NCBI RefSeq assembly: GCF_014212315.1
Contig: NZ_JACKXE010000001.1
Location: 930,001-994,000 of the forward strand
Direction: 5' to 3'
DNA: 64,000 nt
Origin: Nocardioides luti
GTDB taxonomy: Bacteria > Actinomycetota > Actinomycetes > Propionibacteriales > Nocardioidaceae
The position numbers and the translations under genes were made by a program. The notes under the pieces were generated by a model that saw only the letters and a list, made by a program, of their open reading frames with translations, had not been told where the DNA came from and ran no database searches. Below, in pieces: positions 37,092 to 46,119 of this stretch. Positions within the stretch are counted from its first letter, which is position 1; each line of letters opens with the position of its first letter.

Positions 37092-39335
37092 TCACGACTT
37101 CTCCATGAAGTCAGACTGCCGTGATTGCTCCATATCTGCCACCGCGACGGCGAGCAGCGGGGTCTCGAGGAGGTCCGGGTCGGCGGCCAGCAGGTCGGTC
37201 GCGCAGGCCCGCGCGGCGACGATCGTGTCCTCGTCGCGGAGCACCTTGAGCGTCTGGAGGCCCGAGCGGAAGCCGGACTGGGACTTGCCCAGGACGTCGC
37301 CCTCCCGGCGCTGCGCGAGGTCGATGCGGCTCAGCTCGAAGCCGTCGGTGGTGGCCGCCACGGCGTCCAGGCGCTCGCGGGCCGGGGTGCCGTCGAGGCT
37401 GTGGCTGACGAGCAGGCAGATGCCCGGGTGGCCGCCCCGGCCGACCCGGCCGCGGAGCTGGTGGAGCTGCGAGACGCCGAAGCGGTCCGCGTCGAGGAGC
37501 ACCATGCCGGTGGCGTTCGCGACGTCGACGCCGACCTCGATGACGGTCGTCGAGACGAGCACGTCGACCTCCCCACGCGCGAACGCGCGCATGGTGCGGT
37601 CCTTCTCGTCGGGGTGCAGCCGTCCGTGGAGCACCGCGAGACGCAGGCCCGCGAGCGGGCCGTCGGCCAGCTCGGTCGCGACGTCCTCCACGGCGCTCAG
37701 CGGCGGGGCCGCCTCGGGCGGCGGGACCGGGAAGCCGTCCTCGTCGAGGTCGAGCTGGTCGCTGCCCCCCTCCTCGGGCTCGTCGCCGGAGATCCGCGGG
37801 CAGACGACGTAGACCTGGTGGCCCTTCGCGACCTCCTCGCGCACCCGCTCCCACACCCGCGAGATCCAGCCCGGGTGGTCGACCAGGGGGACGACGTTCG
37901 TCTGGATGGGGGCGCGGCCCGCGGGCAGCTCGGTCAGCGTGGAGGTCTCGAGGTCGCCGAAGACGGTCATCGCCACCGTGCGCGGGATCGGGGTCGCCGT
38001 CATCACCAGGACGTGCGGCGGCGTCGCCGCCTTGCCGGTGAGCGCCGCGCGCTGCTCGACACCGAACCGGTGCTGCTCGTCGACGACGACGAGGCCGAGG
38101 TCGTAGAAGCCGACGCGGTCCTCGAGCAGGGCGTGGGTGCCGATGACCAGGCCGGCCTCGCCGGTCGCCATCCGGCTCAGCGGACCGGTGCGCTGGGCCT
38201 TGGTCATCGAGCCGGTGAGGAGCTCGACCGCGGTGCCCTCGGCGGCGCCGCCGAGCATCCCGCCGGCAGCGAGGTCGCCGAGCATCGCGACGATCGAGCG
38301 GTGGTGCTGCTGCGCGAGCACCTCGGTGGGCGCGAGCAGCGCCGCCTGCCCGCCGGAGTCGACGACGCGGAGCATCGCGCGCAGCGCCACCAGCGTCTTG
38401 CCGGAGCCGACCTCGCCCTGGAGGAGGCGGTTCATCGGGTGCTCCTCGGCGAGGTCCCGCTCGATCTGGGCCCCGATCTCGCGCTGGCCGGTGGTGAGCT
38501 CGAACGGCAGCCGGGCGTCGAAGGCCGCCAGCAGCCCGCCCCCGCCGGTGCGGGAGGTGGCGCCCAGGGCTCGCACGGCGAGCCGGCGCCGGGCCAGCAC
38601 CAGCTGGGTGACCAGCGCCTCCTCGAAGCGGAAGCGGTGGTGCGCCCGGTCGACGTGGTCGGGCTCGGTGGGCGCGTGCACCCACTCGAGGGCGCGGCGT
38701 ACGTCGAGGACGTCGTAGTCCGCGCGGACCCGGTCGGGCAGCAGCTCGGCGAGGTCGTCGACGATCGTGAGCGCGAACGACACGGCCCGCTGCAGGTCCC
38801 ACGACTCGACGCCCTTGGTGAGCGGGTAGATCGGGTAGTAGTCCCCCACGTCGTTGATCCAGGCGGCCTCGCCGTCGGCGTCGCCCTCGTCACCGGCCCC
38901 GAAGAGCACCATCTTGGGGTTCGTGAGCTGCCACGAGCTCTGGAAGGACGAGACCTGCCCGACGAACAGGCCGCGGGTGCCGACCGCGAGGGTCCGGGCG
39001 CGCCAGTTGGCGGAGTACTTGTTCTTGGCGAAGAAGGTCATCCGCAGCGACGGACCGTCAGTCGAGAGCACCGTCTCGACCCGGTTGGCCGGCCGCCCGG
39101 TCCGGCGGTCCTGGTAGCTCTTGACGTCGCAGCGGACGATCTCGCCGACGAGCGTCAGCATCTGGCCGTGCTCGAGCTCGCTGACCCGGGTGAGCTCGCC
39201 GGTGCGGACGTAGCGGCGCGGGAAGTGGTGCAGGAGGTCGCCGACCGTGTGGATGCCGAGGCCGTCGGCGAGACGCTTGCGCTTGGCCTCCTTGGCGCCC
39301 AGCACGGTCGCCACGGGTGACTGCAGGTCGATCAT
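37092..39335 (-). CDS. recG: ATP-dependent DNA helicase RecG
   Basis: A 747-aa branch-migration helicase. It has an N-terminal wedge/OB domain (VGDLLHHFPRRYVRTGEL, about residues 31-48), Walker A GEVGSGKT (307-314), the DEQH box in VVVDEQHRFGVEQR, and C-terminal helicase motifs including STTVIEVGVDVANATGMVLLDADRFG and QLHQLRGRVGRGG, which is followed by the RecG TRG region. ATG at 39335, 22 bp after the DAK2 gene stop. An Asp/Glu-rich insert lies near EPEEGGSDQLDLDEDG, common in Actinobacteria. Confidence 0.96.
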   Translation of the reverse strand: MIDLQSPVATVLGAKEAKRKRLADGLGIHTVGDLLHHFPRRYVRTGELTRVSELEHGQMLTLVGEIVRCDVKSYQDRRTGRPANRVETVLSTDGPSLRMTFFAKNKYSANWRARTLAVGTRGLFVGQVSSFQSSWQLTNPKMVLFGAGDEGDADGEAAWINDVGDYYPIYPLTKGVESWDLQRAVSFALTIVDDLAELLPDRVRADYDVLDVRRALEWVHAPTEPDHVDRAHHRFRFEEALVTQLVLARRRLAVRALGATSRTGGGGLLAAFDARLPFELTTGQREIGAQIERDLAEEHPMNRLLQGEVGSGKTLVALRAMLRVVDSGGQAALLAPTEVLAQQHHRSIVAMLGDLAAGGMLGGAAEGTAVELLTGSMTKAQRTGPLSRMATGEAGLVIGTHALLEDRVGFYDLGLVVVDEQHRFGVEQRAALTGKAATPPHVLVMTATPIPRTVAMTVFGDLETSTLTELPAGRAPIQTNVVPLVDHPGWISRVWERVREEVAKGHQVYVVCPRISGDEPEEGGSDQLDLDEDGFPVPPPEAAPPLSAVEDVATELADGPLAGLRLAVLHGRLHPDEKDRTMRAFARGEVDVLVSTTVIEVGVDVANATGMVLLDADRFGVSQLHQLRGRVGRGGHPGICLLVSHSLDGTPARERLDAVAATTDGFELSRIDLAQRREGDVLGKSQSGFRSGLQTLKVLRDEDTIVAARACATDLLAADPDLLETPLLAVAVADMEQSRQSDFMEKS

Positions 39336-39357
39336 GGTGTGGTGGCGCTCCCCCGGG

Positions 39358-41010
39358 TCACTCGACGGACATGAGGAGCGGGTAGCGCTCCTGACCACCG
39401 TCGTACACCACGACGTCGACAGCCGGGTGGTGCTCCTCCACCCAGGCGCCGCAGCGCGCGGCCAGGTCGTCGGTGTCGTCGGCGCCCGCGACGACCGTGA
39501 CGAGCTCGCCGCCACCGCCGAGCAGCCGGTCCAGGACACCGGTGCCGACCGTGAAGAGGTCGTCGCCCACGATCGCGAAGTCGCCGCCGAGCACGCCGAG
39601 GACGTCGCCGGGCTCGCACGGGCCGGCCATCGTGATCGCCTGGCGGGCGGCGACCGTCACGGCGCCGTGGCGGGCGTGCCGCGCGGTGGCGGTCATCTCG
39701 AGGACGTCCTGGTCGAAGCTGCGGCCGGGCTCGTGCACGGCCAGGGCGGCGAGACCCTGCACCTGGGCCTGCGTGGGGACGACGGCGACCCGGACGCCCA
39801 GGTCCTCCTCGGCGGTCCGGGCGGCGATCTGGGCGACCCGCACGGAGTCGGCGTCGTTCGGGAGCACGACGACCTCGGCGGCACCGCACCCGGTGATCGC
39901 CTCGAGCAGCTGCCCGGTCGACGGACGGCGGCCCGGCCCGCCCTCGACCACCACCGCCCCCGCCTCCTCGAACAGCGCGGCCAGCCCCGGCCCGGCCGCG
40001 ACCGCGACGATCCGGCGACCGGTGCGCTCCGACCCGGAGGCGCTCGCGGCCTGCGCCTGCTCGGCGAAGTGGGTGACCCGCACGCGGTGCGGACGACCCG
40101 CCTCGATGCCGGCCTCGATCGCGGCGCCCACGTCGTCGACGTGGACGTGGACGTTCCAGAGCCCCTCGCGTCCGACGACGACGAGCGAGTCGCCCAGCCC
40201 GGCCAGCGCCGCCTTGAGCGGCGCGATGCGGTCGGCGTCGGCGTCGAGGAGGTACATCACCTCGTACGCCGGCCCGTCGGCCGTCAGGTCGCCGGACTGC
40301 AGCGCGGCGGGCTGCGGGATCGGGATGCGGTGGTCGAAGGGGCTCGTGACCGGGATCGGGTGGCGACCGGTCAGGACGGTCTCGGCCGCGTCGAGGATCA
40401 CGCTGAGCCCGCGTCCGCCCGCGTCCACGACACCCGCGTCGCGGAGCACCTGGAGCTGCTCGGGGGTGCGGGCCAGCGCCTCGCGGGCCGCCGCGGCCGC
40501 CGTGGTGAAGACGTCCCTCGCCCGGGCGCCGGGCTCGGCCGCGCGGGCCACGGCCGCCTCGGCGGCGGCACGCGCGACGGTCAGGATGGTGCCCTCGACC
40601 GGGGTGCCGACGGCGGCGTAGCTCGCGTCCGAGGCCTGCTGCAGCGCCTCGGCCATCACGTGGGCGTTGCGCTCCTCCGGGTCGGCCGTCTCGATGCGGC
40701 GCAGCACGGCGCCCAGCATCTCGCTGAGGATGACCCCGGAGTTGCCGCGGGCGCCGAGCAGCGCCCCGCGGCTGCACGCCGCCAGCGCCGTGGCCCGGTC
40801 GGCACCGGCGTCCCCGCCACTGGCCTCGCGGATGGCGTCGCGGGCGGCGGAGACGGTGAGGTACATGTTCGTGCCGGTGTCGCCGTCCGGCACGGGGTAG
40901 ACGTTGAGGGCGTCGATCTCCTCGCGCGCCCCGTTGAGGGCGTCGGTGGCGATGTCGACGAAGCGCAGCACGGTTGCGAGCTGGATCTGGCCGCTCCCCG
41001 GTGCTTCCAT
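39358..41010 (-). CDS. DAK2-domain (FakA/YloV-like) kinase
   Basis: A 550-aa protein. The N-terminal DAK2 domain carries NVYPVPDGDTGTNMYLT (Asp cluster for Mg-ATP, about residues 41-57) and SRGALLGARGNSGVILSEML. The C-terminal half matches the DUF1949/DegV-associated part (FERPVVV-type, here VVVLPNDADSVRVAQIAA). In Gram-positives FakA phosphorylates fatty acids bound to FakB, or acts on glycerone-like substrates; no FakB/DegV gene is in the window. ATG at 41010. The 213 bp to rpmB (41011-41223) is a divergent promoter region; it includes TCCGCCGC-A-GCGGCGGA at 41051-41067. Confidence 0.88.
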   Translation of the reverse strand: MEAPGSGQIQLATVLRFVDIATDALNGAREEIDALNVYPVPDGDTGTNMYLTVSAARDAIREASGGDAGADRATALAACSRGALLGARGNSGVILSEMLGAVLRRIETADPEERNAHVMAEALQQASDASYAAVGTPVEGTILTVARAAAEAAVARAAEPGARARDVFTTAAAAAREALARTPEQLQVLRDAGVVDAGGRGLSVILDAAETVLTGRHPIPVTSPFDHRIPIPQPAALQSGDLTADGPAYEVMYLLDADADRIAPLKAALAGLGDSLVVVGREGLWNVHVHVDDVGAAIEAGIEAGRPHRVRVTHFAEQAQAASASGSERTGRRIVAVAAGPGLAALFEEAGAVVVEGGPGRRPSTGQLLEAITGCGAAEVVVLPNDADSVRVAQIAARTAEEDLGVRVAVVPTQAQVQGLAALAVHEPGRSFDQDVLEMTATARHARHGAVTVAARQAITMAGPCEPGDVLGVLGGDFAIVGDDLFTVGTGVLDRLLGGGGELVTVVAGADDTDDLAARCGAWVEEHHPAVDVVVYDGGQERYPLLMSVE

Positions 41011-41223
41011 CGCCTGCTCACCCTGTCGATCGCGCCGTCGGTCCCTGGGCTCCGCCGCAGCGGCGGATGAGGGCACAATGTAGTGCCTGGGTCGCAGCCG
41101 GGGGTCCGCCCGGGCGCTGGCCGGCTCACGATTCGCACCCGCCCCGGCCCATCGGATACGCTTCTTCGGTTGCCCGATCGCTCGGGCCCCTCGTACACAC
41201 CTCAACCGTTCAGGAGTTCACCG

Positions 41224-41409
41224 GTGGCTGCCGTCTGTGACATCTGCGCCAAGAAGCCGGGCTTCGGTAACAACCGGCCGTGGTCGCGCAAGATTACGAA
41301 GCGTCGCTTCGACCCCAACATCCAGCGCGTTCGCGCGACCGTCAACGGCACCCCGAAGCGGCTCAACGTCTGCACCGGCTGCCTGAAGGCGGGCAAGGTC
41401 ACCCGCTGA
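41224..41409 (+). CDS. rpmB: 50S ribosomal protein L28
   Basis: A 61-aa protein: VAAVCDICAKKPGFGNNRPWS, then KRRFDPNIQRVRATVNGTPKRLNVCTGCLKAGKVTR. The Cys pairs (CDIC ... CTGC) mark the zinc-binding form of L28. The GTG start at 41224 is fixed by the family N-terminus. It is divergent from the DAK2 gene and followed by a strong terminator. Confidence 0.96.
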   Translation: MAAVCDICAKKPGFGNNRPWSRKITKRRFDPNIQRVRATVNGTPKRLNVCTGCLKAGKVTR

Positions 41410-41424
41410 CCTGATCTCTTCCAG

Positions 41425-41455
41425 AAGGCCGTCACCCCTCGGGGTGGCGGCCTTT
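41425..41455 (+). terminator. Rho-independent terminator of rpmB
   Basis: AAGGCCGTCACCCC - TC - GGGGTGGCGGCCTTT gives a 14-bp stem with one G-T type pair, followed by TTTCTGC. It is the most canonical terminator in the window, 15 nt after the rpmB stop. Confidence 0.85.
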
Positions 41456-41469
41456 CTGCATGTTCGGGG

Positions 41470-41502
41470 GGTCTCGACAACGGTCGCGACCTCCTACGTC
41501 GG
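41470..41502 (-). repeat. Partial copy of the 54-bp repeat
   Basis: GGTCTCGACAACGGTCGCGACCTCCT matches the first ~33 bases of the 41883-41936 element with a few changes, then the resemblance stops. A second 20-bp fragment identical to the other end of that element lies at 41818-41837. Confidence 0.55.
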
Positions 41503-41524
41503 AGCTCAGCTGAGGGGGCGTCGG

Positions 41525-41583
41525 CTTCCCCGGATATCCGGGGAAGTTGGCTCTTTCCGGGTGTTGCAACACCCGGAAAGAGC
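41525..41583. repeat. Two adjacent perfect palindromes
   Basis: A 22-bp perfect palindrome (41525-41546; half-site CTTCCCCGGAT) is followed after 3 bp by a 34-bp perfect palindrome (41550-41583; half-site GCTCTTTCCGGGTGTTG). Neither has a spacer at the dyad. They share the word TTCC(CC)GG at the same side. They lie between rpmB and thiL, in about 570 bp with no gene. The flanking 41584-41817 and 41838-41882 show no ORF or motif I can support, apart from CGCGAACGGGTTCGCG at 41696-41711. Confidence 0.9.
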
Positions 41584-41882
41584 GGGTTTCCCCCGGACAG
41601 TGGGGTCGATGTGACGGATGGGCCGGGGCGTCAGCCGCGCCGGCCGGTGTCGTCGCGGGCCCGGCCGGGCGGGTCGAGCCCCGGGAGACCGCCTACGCGA
41701 ACGGGTTCGCGAGTCGGCCAGGCAGAGCCCCCGCGCGACGGCTTCTGGTCCGAGGTCGCCGCGGTCGTGACCGCGCGGCCGGCGCGGGTCAGCCTGGTCG
41801 AGGTGGCGGTGATCGCCGTCGCGCGGCTACTCGACCTTGGCGCAGGTCCAGGTCCTCGCAGGCTCGGCGGCCATGTTCGGGG

Positions 41883-41936
41883 GGTCTCGATACGCCGGTC
41901 GCGACCTCCTTCGTCGGTCGCGCGGCTACTCGACCT
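41883..41936 (-). repeat. Dispersed 54-bp structured repeat, copy 1
   Basis: Read on the minus strand it starts AGGTCGAGTAGCC, contains the hairpin GCGACC-GACGAAGGA-GGTCGC and ends GGCGTATCGAGACC. It aligns without gaps to the copies at 46159, 46245 and 53614. Located 48 bp past the thiL stop. Confidence 0.8.
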
Positions 41937-41984
41937 GGCTGCCGCCTCTCGTCGTCCCGAGCGAGCTCGGGACGACGAGACAGC

Positions 41985-42944
41985 TCAAAAATGCGTCCAG
42001 CCGGTGGGGCCGTCGTACGCCGCGCCGTCGACCGTGACGCCGGGGCCGTCCTCGCCGGCCTCGGTGACCTCGCCGACGACCGACCAGCCGTCCGGCACGG
42101 TGTCGGGGGCGAAGGTGGCGAGCAGGGCGTGGTCGTCGCCGCCGCCGAGGATGAACTGCAGCGGGTCGGCACCGAGCGCGGCTCCGACCGCCTGCAGCGG
42201 CTCGGGGATCTCGAAGGCCTCGCGGCGCACGTCGATCGCGACCTGCGAGGCGGTCGCCAGGTGGCCGGCCTCGGCGAGCAGCCCGTCCGACACGTCGATC
42301 ATCGCGGTCGCGCCGGCCTCCGCGGCGACCCTGCCGGCGTCGTACGGCGGCTCCGGGCGGCGGTAGGCCTCCACGAGGACCCGGGGCGAGCGGAAGCCGC
42401 GGCCGAGCACGGCGAGCCCCCCGGCGGCCCAGCCCTGGCGGCCGAAGAGCGCCAGCACCTCGCCCGGCTCCGCGCCGGACCGCACGACCGGCGACTGCGT
42501 GCAGGCGCCGATGACCGTGACCGCGATGACGACCTGGTCGGAGCGGGTCAGGTCTCCCCCGACCACGCTGGCGCCGACCAGGGCGCACTCGTCGGCGAAG
42601 CCGCGGGCGAACTCCAGCGCCCAGGCGGCGGGCAGGTCCGCCGGGGCGGCGAGGCCGATGGTCAGCGAGGTGGCACGGCCGCCCATCGCGTTGATGTCGG
42701 AGAGGTTCTGCGCCGCCGCCCGGTGGCCGACGTCCTCGGCCGAGGCCCAGTCGCGCCGGAAGTGCCGACCCTCGACCATCAGGTCGGTCGAGACGACGAC
42801 GTGCCCGGTCTTCACGCGCAGCACGGCCGCGTCGTCGCCGGGACCGATGAGCACGTGCTCCCCCTGGGTGAAGAGCTCGGTGAGGGCGGAGATCAGTCCG
42901 AACTCACCGACGTCGGCCAGGGTCGCGTCAGGGGGAAGGGGCAT
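41985..42944 (-). CDS. thiL: Thiamine-monophosphate kinase
   Basis: A 319-aa PurM-fold kinase producing thiamine pyrophosphate from TMP. LIGPGDDAAVLRVKTG (about residues 33-48), VSTDLMVEGRHFRRDW, NLSDINAMGG, VVGGDLTRSD and the Mg-binding IDVSDGLLAEAGHLA are all conserved. ATG at 42944, divergent from the Lrp-type gene. No TPP riboswitch is visible upstream, as expected for thiL in this lineage. Confidence 0.94.
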   Translation of the reverse strand: MPLPPDATLADVGEFGLISALTELFTQGEHVLIGPGDDAAVLRVKTGHVVVSTDLMVEGRHFRRDWASAEDVGHRAAAQNLSDINAMGGRATSLTIGLAAPADLPAAWALEFARGFADECALVGASVVGGDLTRSDQVVIAVTVIGACTQSPVVRSGAEPGEVLALFGRQGWAAGGLAVLGRGFRSPRVLVEAYRRPEPPYDAGRVAAEAGATAMIDVSDGLLAEAGHLATASQVAIDVRREAFEIPEPLQAVGAALGADPLQFILGGGDDHALLATFAPDTVPDGWSVVGEVTEAGEDGPGVTVDGAAYDGPTGWTHF

Positions 42945-43048
42945 GCCCCCATCCCACCAGACCGGCCCGCGACCCGCGCCTATGGACACCCGGCGCGGGC
43001 ACGATAGGTTGACCGACGACACATGCCCGTGACACAGAGGAGTCCCAG

Positions 43049-43285
43049 ATGGTCGTCCAGGCGTACATCCTGATCCAGACCGATGTCGGCAAGGCCGCCG
43101 AGGTCGCGACCGCCATTGCCCAGGTCAAGGGCGTCACGCTCGCCGAGGACGTCACCGGACCGTACGACGTGATCGTGCGCGCCGAGGCCCGCAACGTCGA
43201 CGAGCTCGGCAAGCTCGTGGTCTCGAAGGTCCAGAACCTCGACGGCATCACCCGCACCCTGACCTGCCCGGTCGTCCACATCTGA
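43049..43285 (+). CDS. Stand-alone Lrp/AsnC ligand-binding (RAM) protein
   Basis: A 78-aa protein equivalent to the C-terminal RAM domain of Lrp, without the HTH: MVVQAYILIQTDVGKAAEVA, GVTLAEDVTGPYDVIVRAEA and VSKVQNLDGITRTLTCPVV. RAM domains oligomerise and bind amino acids. AGAGGAG precedes the ATG. It is followed with no gap by the DUF3515 lipoprotein gene; this pair next to thiL is common in Actinobacteria. Partner proteins are not evident. Confidence 0.9.
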   Translation: MVVQAYILIQTDVGKAAEVATAIAQVKGVTLAEDVTGPYDVIVRAEARNVDELGKLVVSKVQNLDGITRTLTCPVVHI

Positions 43286-43810
43286 GTGTCCGACCCCGCC
43301 GTACGTCGCCGACGCCCCGTGTCCCACCGGACGCGGGGCGTCGTCGCGTCCTGCGCCGTGCTGCTGGTCGCGGCCGGCTGCAGCAGCACCCCGCCCGCGA
43401 TCGACGCGCCGCGGATGGACGACGCGACCGCGTCCGCCTGCCGTGACCTGGTCGCCGCCCTCCCCCAGGAGCTCGCGGGGCGCGAGCGCGTCGAGGCGAC
43501 CGGCGACACGGCGTACGGCGCCGCGTGGGGGGACCCCGCGATCGTGCTGACCTGCGGCGTCGGCCAGCCGGCCGGCTTCAGCGCGACCTCCACGTGCGTG
43601 CAGGTCGACGGGACCGGGTGGTTCGTCCCGGACGACGTGCTGCTCTCGAGCGACGAGACGCTCGACGTCACGACCACGGAGCTGAACTTCCGCCCGCGCG
43701 TCGAGCTGGTCATCCCGGGCGACTACCGCCCCAACGGCTTCACGAACAGCATCGGCGAGGTCGGCAAGCTCGTCGTCCAGCACCTGACCAAGGTCGGTCG
43801 CTGCAAGTAG
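43286..43810 (+). CDS. DUF3515 lipoprotein
   Basis: A 174-aa protein. After a basic N-terminus, a helix ends in the lipobox LLVAAGC (Cys about residue 32), predicting lipid attachment outside the membrane. The body VLTCGVGQPAGFSATSTCVQVDGTGWFVP matches DUF3515, a family of unknown function. The GTG start immediately follows the stop of the RAM gene. It converges on ddl with a 16-bp gap. Confidence 0.86.
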   Translation: MSDPAVRRRRPVSHRTRGVVASCAVLLVAAGCSSTPPAIDAPRMDDATASACRDLVAALPQELAGRERVEATGDTAYGAAWGDPAIVLTCGVGQPAGFSATSTCVQVDGTGWFVPDDVLLSSDETLDVTTTELNFRPRVELVIPGDYRPNGFTNSIGEVGKLVVQHLTKVGRCK

Positions 43811-43826
43811 CCCGTCGCGGGGCGGC

Positions 43827-44957
43827 TCAGCGCAGGCCGGTGCCGCGGGCCAGCGCCAGCTGGATCAGCCGGTCCACGAGCGCGGGGTAGTCCACGCCGC
43901 TGGCGGCCCACATCTGGGGGTACATCGACGTCGGGGTGAAGCCCGGCATCGTGTTGATCTCGTTGACCACGAGCGAGTGGTCGGGCATCACGAAGAAGTC
44001 GACGCGGGCCAGGCCCTCGCACCCGACGGCCTCGAAGGCCTGCGCGGCCAGGTCGCGCAGCCGCTCGGCGACGTCGCCGGGCAGGTTGGCCGGGATGTCG
44101 ATCTCGGTGCTCTCGCCGGGGAGGTACTTCGCGGCGAAGTCGTAGAACTCGTGGTCTCCACCGACCCGCAGCTCGGCGGGCAGGCTGGTCTCGGGGGTGC
44201 CGTCGAGCGCCTGCAGCACGCCGCACTCGACCTCGCGGGCGCCCTCGGCCGCCACCTCCACGAGCACGCGGGGATCGTGGCGCAGGGCCTCCTCGATCGC
44301 CTCGTCGAGCTCGGAGGCGTCGTGGGCCTTGGAGATGCCGATGCTGGACCCGCCGCGGGCCGGCTTGACGAAGAGGGGATAGCCGAGCGCCGCCGACCGC
44401 TCGCGGATGCCGGCGGCGTCGCGGGCCCACGAGCGCGCGGTGACCGTGATCGAGGGCATCGTCGCGAGGCCGGCCGCCTGGAGCACGACCTTCATGTAGG
44501 CCTTGTCCATGCTGACCGCGGAGGCCAGCACGCCGGCCCCGACGTAGCGGACGCCGGCCATCTCGAACATGCCCTGGATGGTCCCGTCCTCGCCCCACGG
44601 CCCGTGCAGCACCGGGAAGACGACGTCGACCTCACCCAGCGTGCGGGGCGGCTGCGACGGCTCGGTGACCACGAGGCCGGTGGCGTCGGCCTCCTGGGCC
44701 AGCGTGATCGCGGCGCGGCTGCCGTCGACGGCGGGCAGCCGGTCGGCGGACTCGATGCGCAGGCGCTCCGGGTCCCCCGACTCCAGGACCCAGCGGCCGT
44801 CGGTCGCGATGCCGATCGGCACCACGTCGTACACGTCCGGGTCGATGGCCTTCAGGACGCTGCCGGCGGTGACGCACGAGATGCCGTGCTCGCTGGAGCG
44901 ACCGCCGAAGACGACGGCGACGCGGGGCTTGCGGGTCTCGGCGGTGGGCTCGTTCAT
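43827..44957 (-). CDS. ddl: D-alanine--D-alanine ligase
   Basis: A 376-aa ATP-grasp enzyme forming the D-Ala-D-Ala of peptidoglycan. VAVVFGGRSSEHGISCVTAG (about residues 13-32), PVLHGPWGEDGTIQG, YPLFVKPARGGSSIGISK, and the metal site ARVDFFVMP ... VVNEINTMPGFTPTSMYPQMW are diagnostic. ATG at 44957. It lies divergent from the cystathionine-type enzyme, with a 61-bp shared upstream region. Confidence 0.96.
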   Translation of the reverse strand: MNEPTAETRKPRVAVVFGGRSSEHGISCVTAGSVLKAIDPDVYDVVPIGIATDGRWVLESGDPERLRIESADRLPAVDGSRAAITLAQEADATGLVVTEPSQPPRTLGEVDVVFPVLHGPWGEDGTIQGMFEMAGVRYVGAGVLASAVSMDKAYMKVVLQAAGLATMPSITVTARSWARDAAGIRERSAALGYPLFVKPARGGSSIGISKAHDASELDEAIEEALRHDPRVLVEVAAEGAREVECGVLQALDGTPETSLPAELRVGGDHEFYDFAAKYLPGESTEIDIPANLPGDVAERLRDLAAQAFEAVGCEGLARVDFFVMPDHSLVVNEINTMPGFTPTSMYPQMWAASGVDYPALVDRLIQLALARGTGLR

Positions 44958-45018
44958 CGCGGCCGACCCTACCGGCCCGCTGCCCCGTCGCCCCGCAGCC
45001 CGGCCTAGGCTCGTCGCC

Positions 45019-46116
45019 ATGCCCGAGGACGCCACCACCGCCCAGCCCTCGCCCGCCCCGGCCTGGAAGCCGTCGACGCTCGCCGTGACGGCGGGCCGCC
45101 CGGCCCGCGAGCCCGACCAGCCCCTCAACGTGCCGATCACGATGGCCTCGACGTACGTCGCCGGCGGCGACCTGGAGTACGGCCGCTACGGCAACCCCGG
45201 CTGGACGGCCTTCGAGGACGCGCTCGGCGCGCTGGAGGGCGGCCGCTGCCTGGCCTTCGCGACGGGGCTCGCCGCGGTGACCACGGTGCTCGACCTGGTC
45301 GGGCACGGCGCCAAGGTGGTCGCGCCGGCGCACTCCTACACCGGCACGCTGCTGCAGCTCGCGGACCTCGAGTCGCGCGGCCGGATCACCGCGACCCTGG
45401 TCGACATCACCGACACCGACGCCGTCGTCGCCGCGTGCGAGGACGCCGCGCTGGTGTGGTTCGAGTCCCCGACCAACCCGGCCCTCGAGCTCGCCGACAT
45501 CGAGACGATCAGCGCGGCCGCCCACGAGGCCGGCGCCTACGTCGTCGTCGACAACACCTTCGCCACTCCCCTGCTGCAGACCCCGCTGGCGCTCGGCGCC
45601 GACGTCGTCGTGCACTCGGCGACGAAGTACCTCTCCGGCCACAGCGACGTGCTGCTCGGCGCCATCGCGACCAACGACGACGAGCTGTACGCCGTGCTCA
45701 AGGGCCGCCGCGACCTGCTCGGCTCGACGCCCGGCACGCTCGAGGCGTGGCTCGCGCTGCGGGGGCTGCGCACGCTGCACCTGCGCGTCGAGCGGGCGCA
45801 GGCCAACGCGCAGGAGCTGGTCCGCCGCCTCGGCAAGCACCCGGCGCTGTCCGAGGTCCGCTACCCCGGCTTCGGCGGGATCGTCTCGATCGTGCTGGCC
45901 CAGGGCGCGATGGCCGCCGACCTGCTCACCCGCAAGACCAAGCTGTGGGTGCACGCGACGTCGCTCGGCGGCGTGGAGTCGACCTTCGAGCGGCGTCGTC
46001 GCTGGAAGGCCGAGCCCGGCACCATCCCCGACGGCCTGGTGCGCCTGTCGGTCGGCATCGAGGACGTCGACGACCTGTGGGACGACCTGCGCCGGGCGCT
46101 CGACGACCTGAGATGA
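45019..46116 (+). CDS. PLP-dependent Cys/Met metabolism enzyme (cystathionine gamma-lyase/synthase family)
   Basis: A 365-aa fold-type I enzyme. YGRYGNPGWTAFEDALGALEGG, VVVDNTFATPLLQTPLALGAD and the PLP lysine motif HSATKYLSGHSDVLLG are family marks. At the C-terminus VRLSVGIEDVDDLWDDL gives the Ser/Arg carboxylate site. Whether it is a gamma-synthase, beta- or gamma-lyase cannot be decided by eye. It lies between ddl and gpsA, so there is no pathway context. ATG at 45019. Confidence 0.87.
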   Translation: MPEDATTAQPSPAPAWKPSTLAVTAGRPAREPDQPLNVPITMASTYVAGGDLEYGRYGNPGWTAFEDALGALEGGRCLAFATGLAAVTTVLDLVGHGAKVVAPAHSYTGTLLQLADLESRGRITATLVDITDTDAVVAACEDAALVWFESPTNPALELADIETISAAAHEAGAYVVVDNTFATPLLQTPLALGADVVVHSATKYLSGHSDVLLGAIATNDDELYAVLKGRRDLLGSTPGTLEAWLALRGLRTLHLRVERAQANAQELVRRLGKHPALSEVRYPGFGGIVSIVLAQGAMAADLLTRKTKLWVHATSLGGVESTFERRRRWKAEPGTIPDGLVRLSVGIEDVDDLWDDLRRALDDLR

Positions 46117-46119
46117 GCA

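Noticed and set aside
41611..42366. Possible gene in the repeat-rich gap, continuing antisense to thiL
   Set aside because: The predicted product contains translated 54-bp repeat sequence and low-complexity Arg/Pro; no family resemblance and no good ribosome site.
42945..43048. TPP riboswitch before thiL
   Set aside because: No thi-box core was seen, and thiL is not usually riboswitch-controlled in this lineage.
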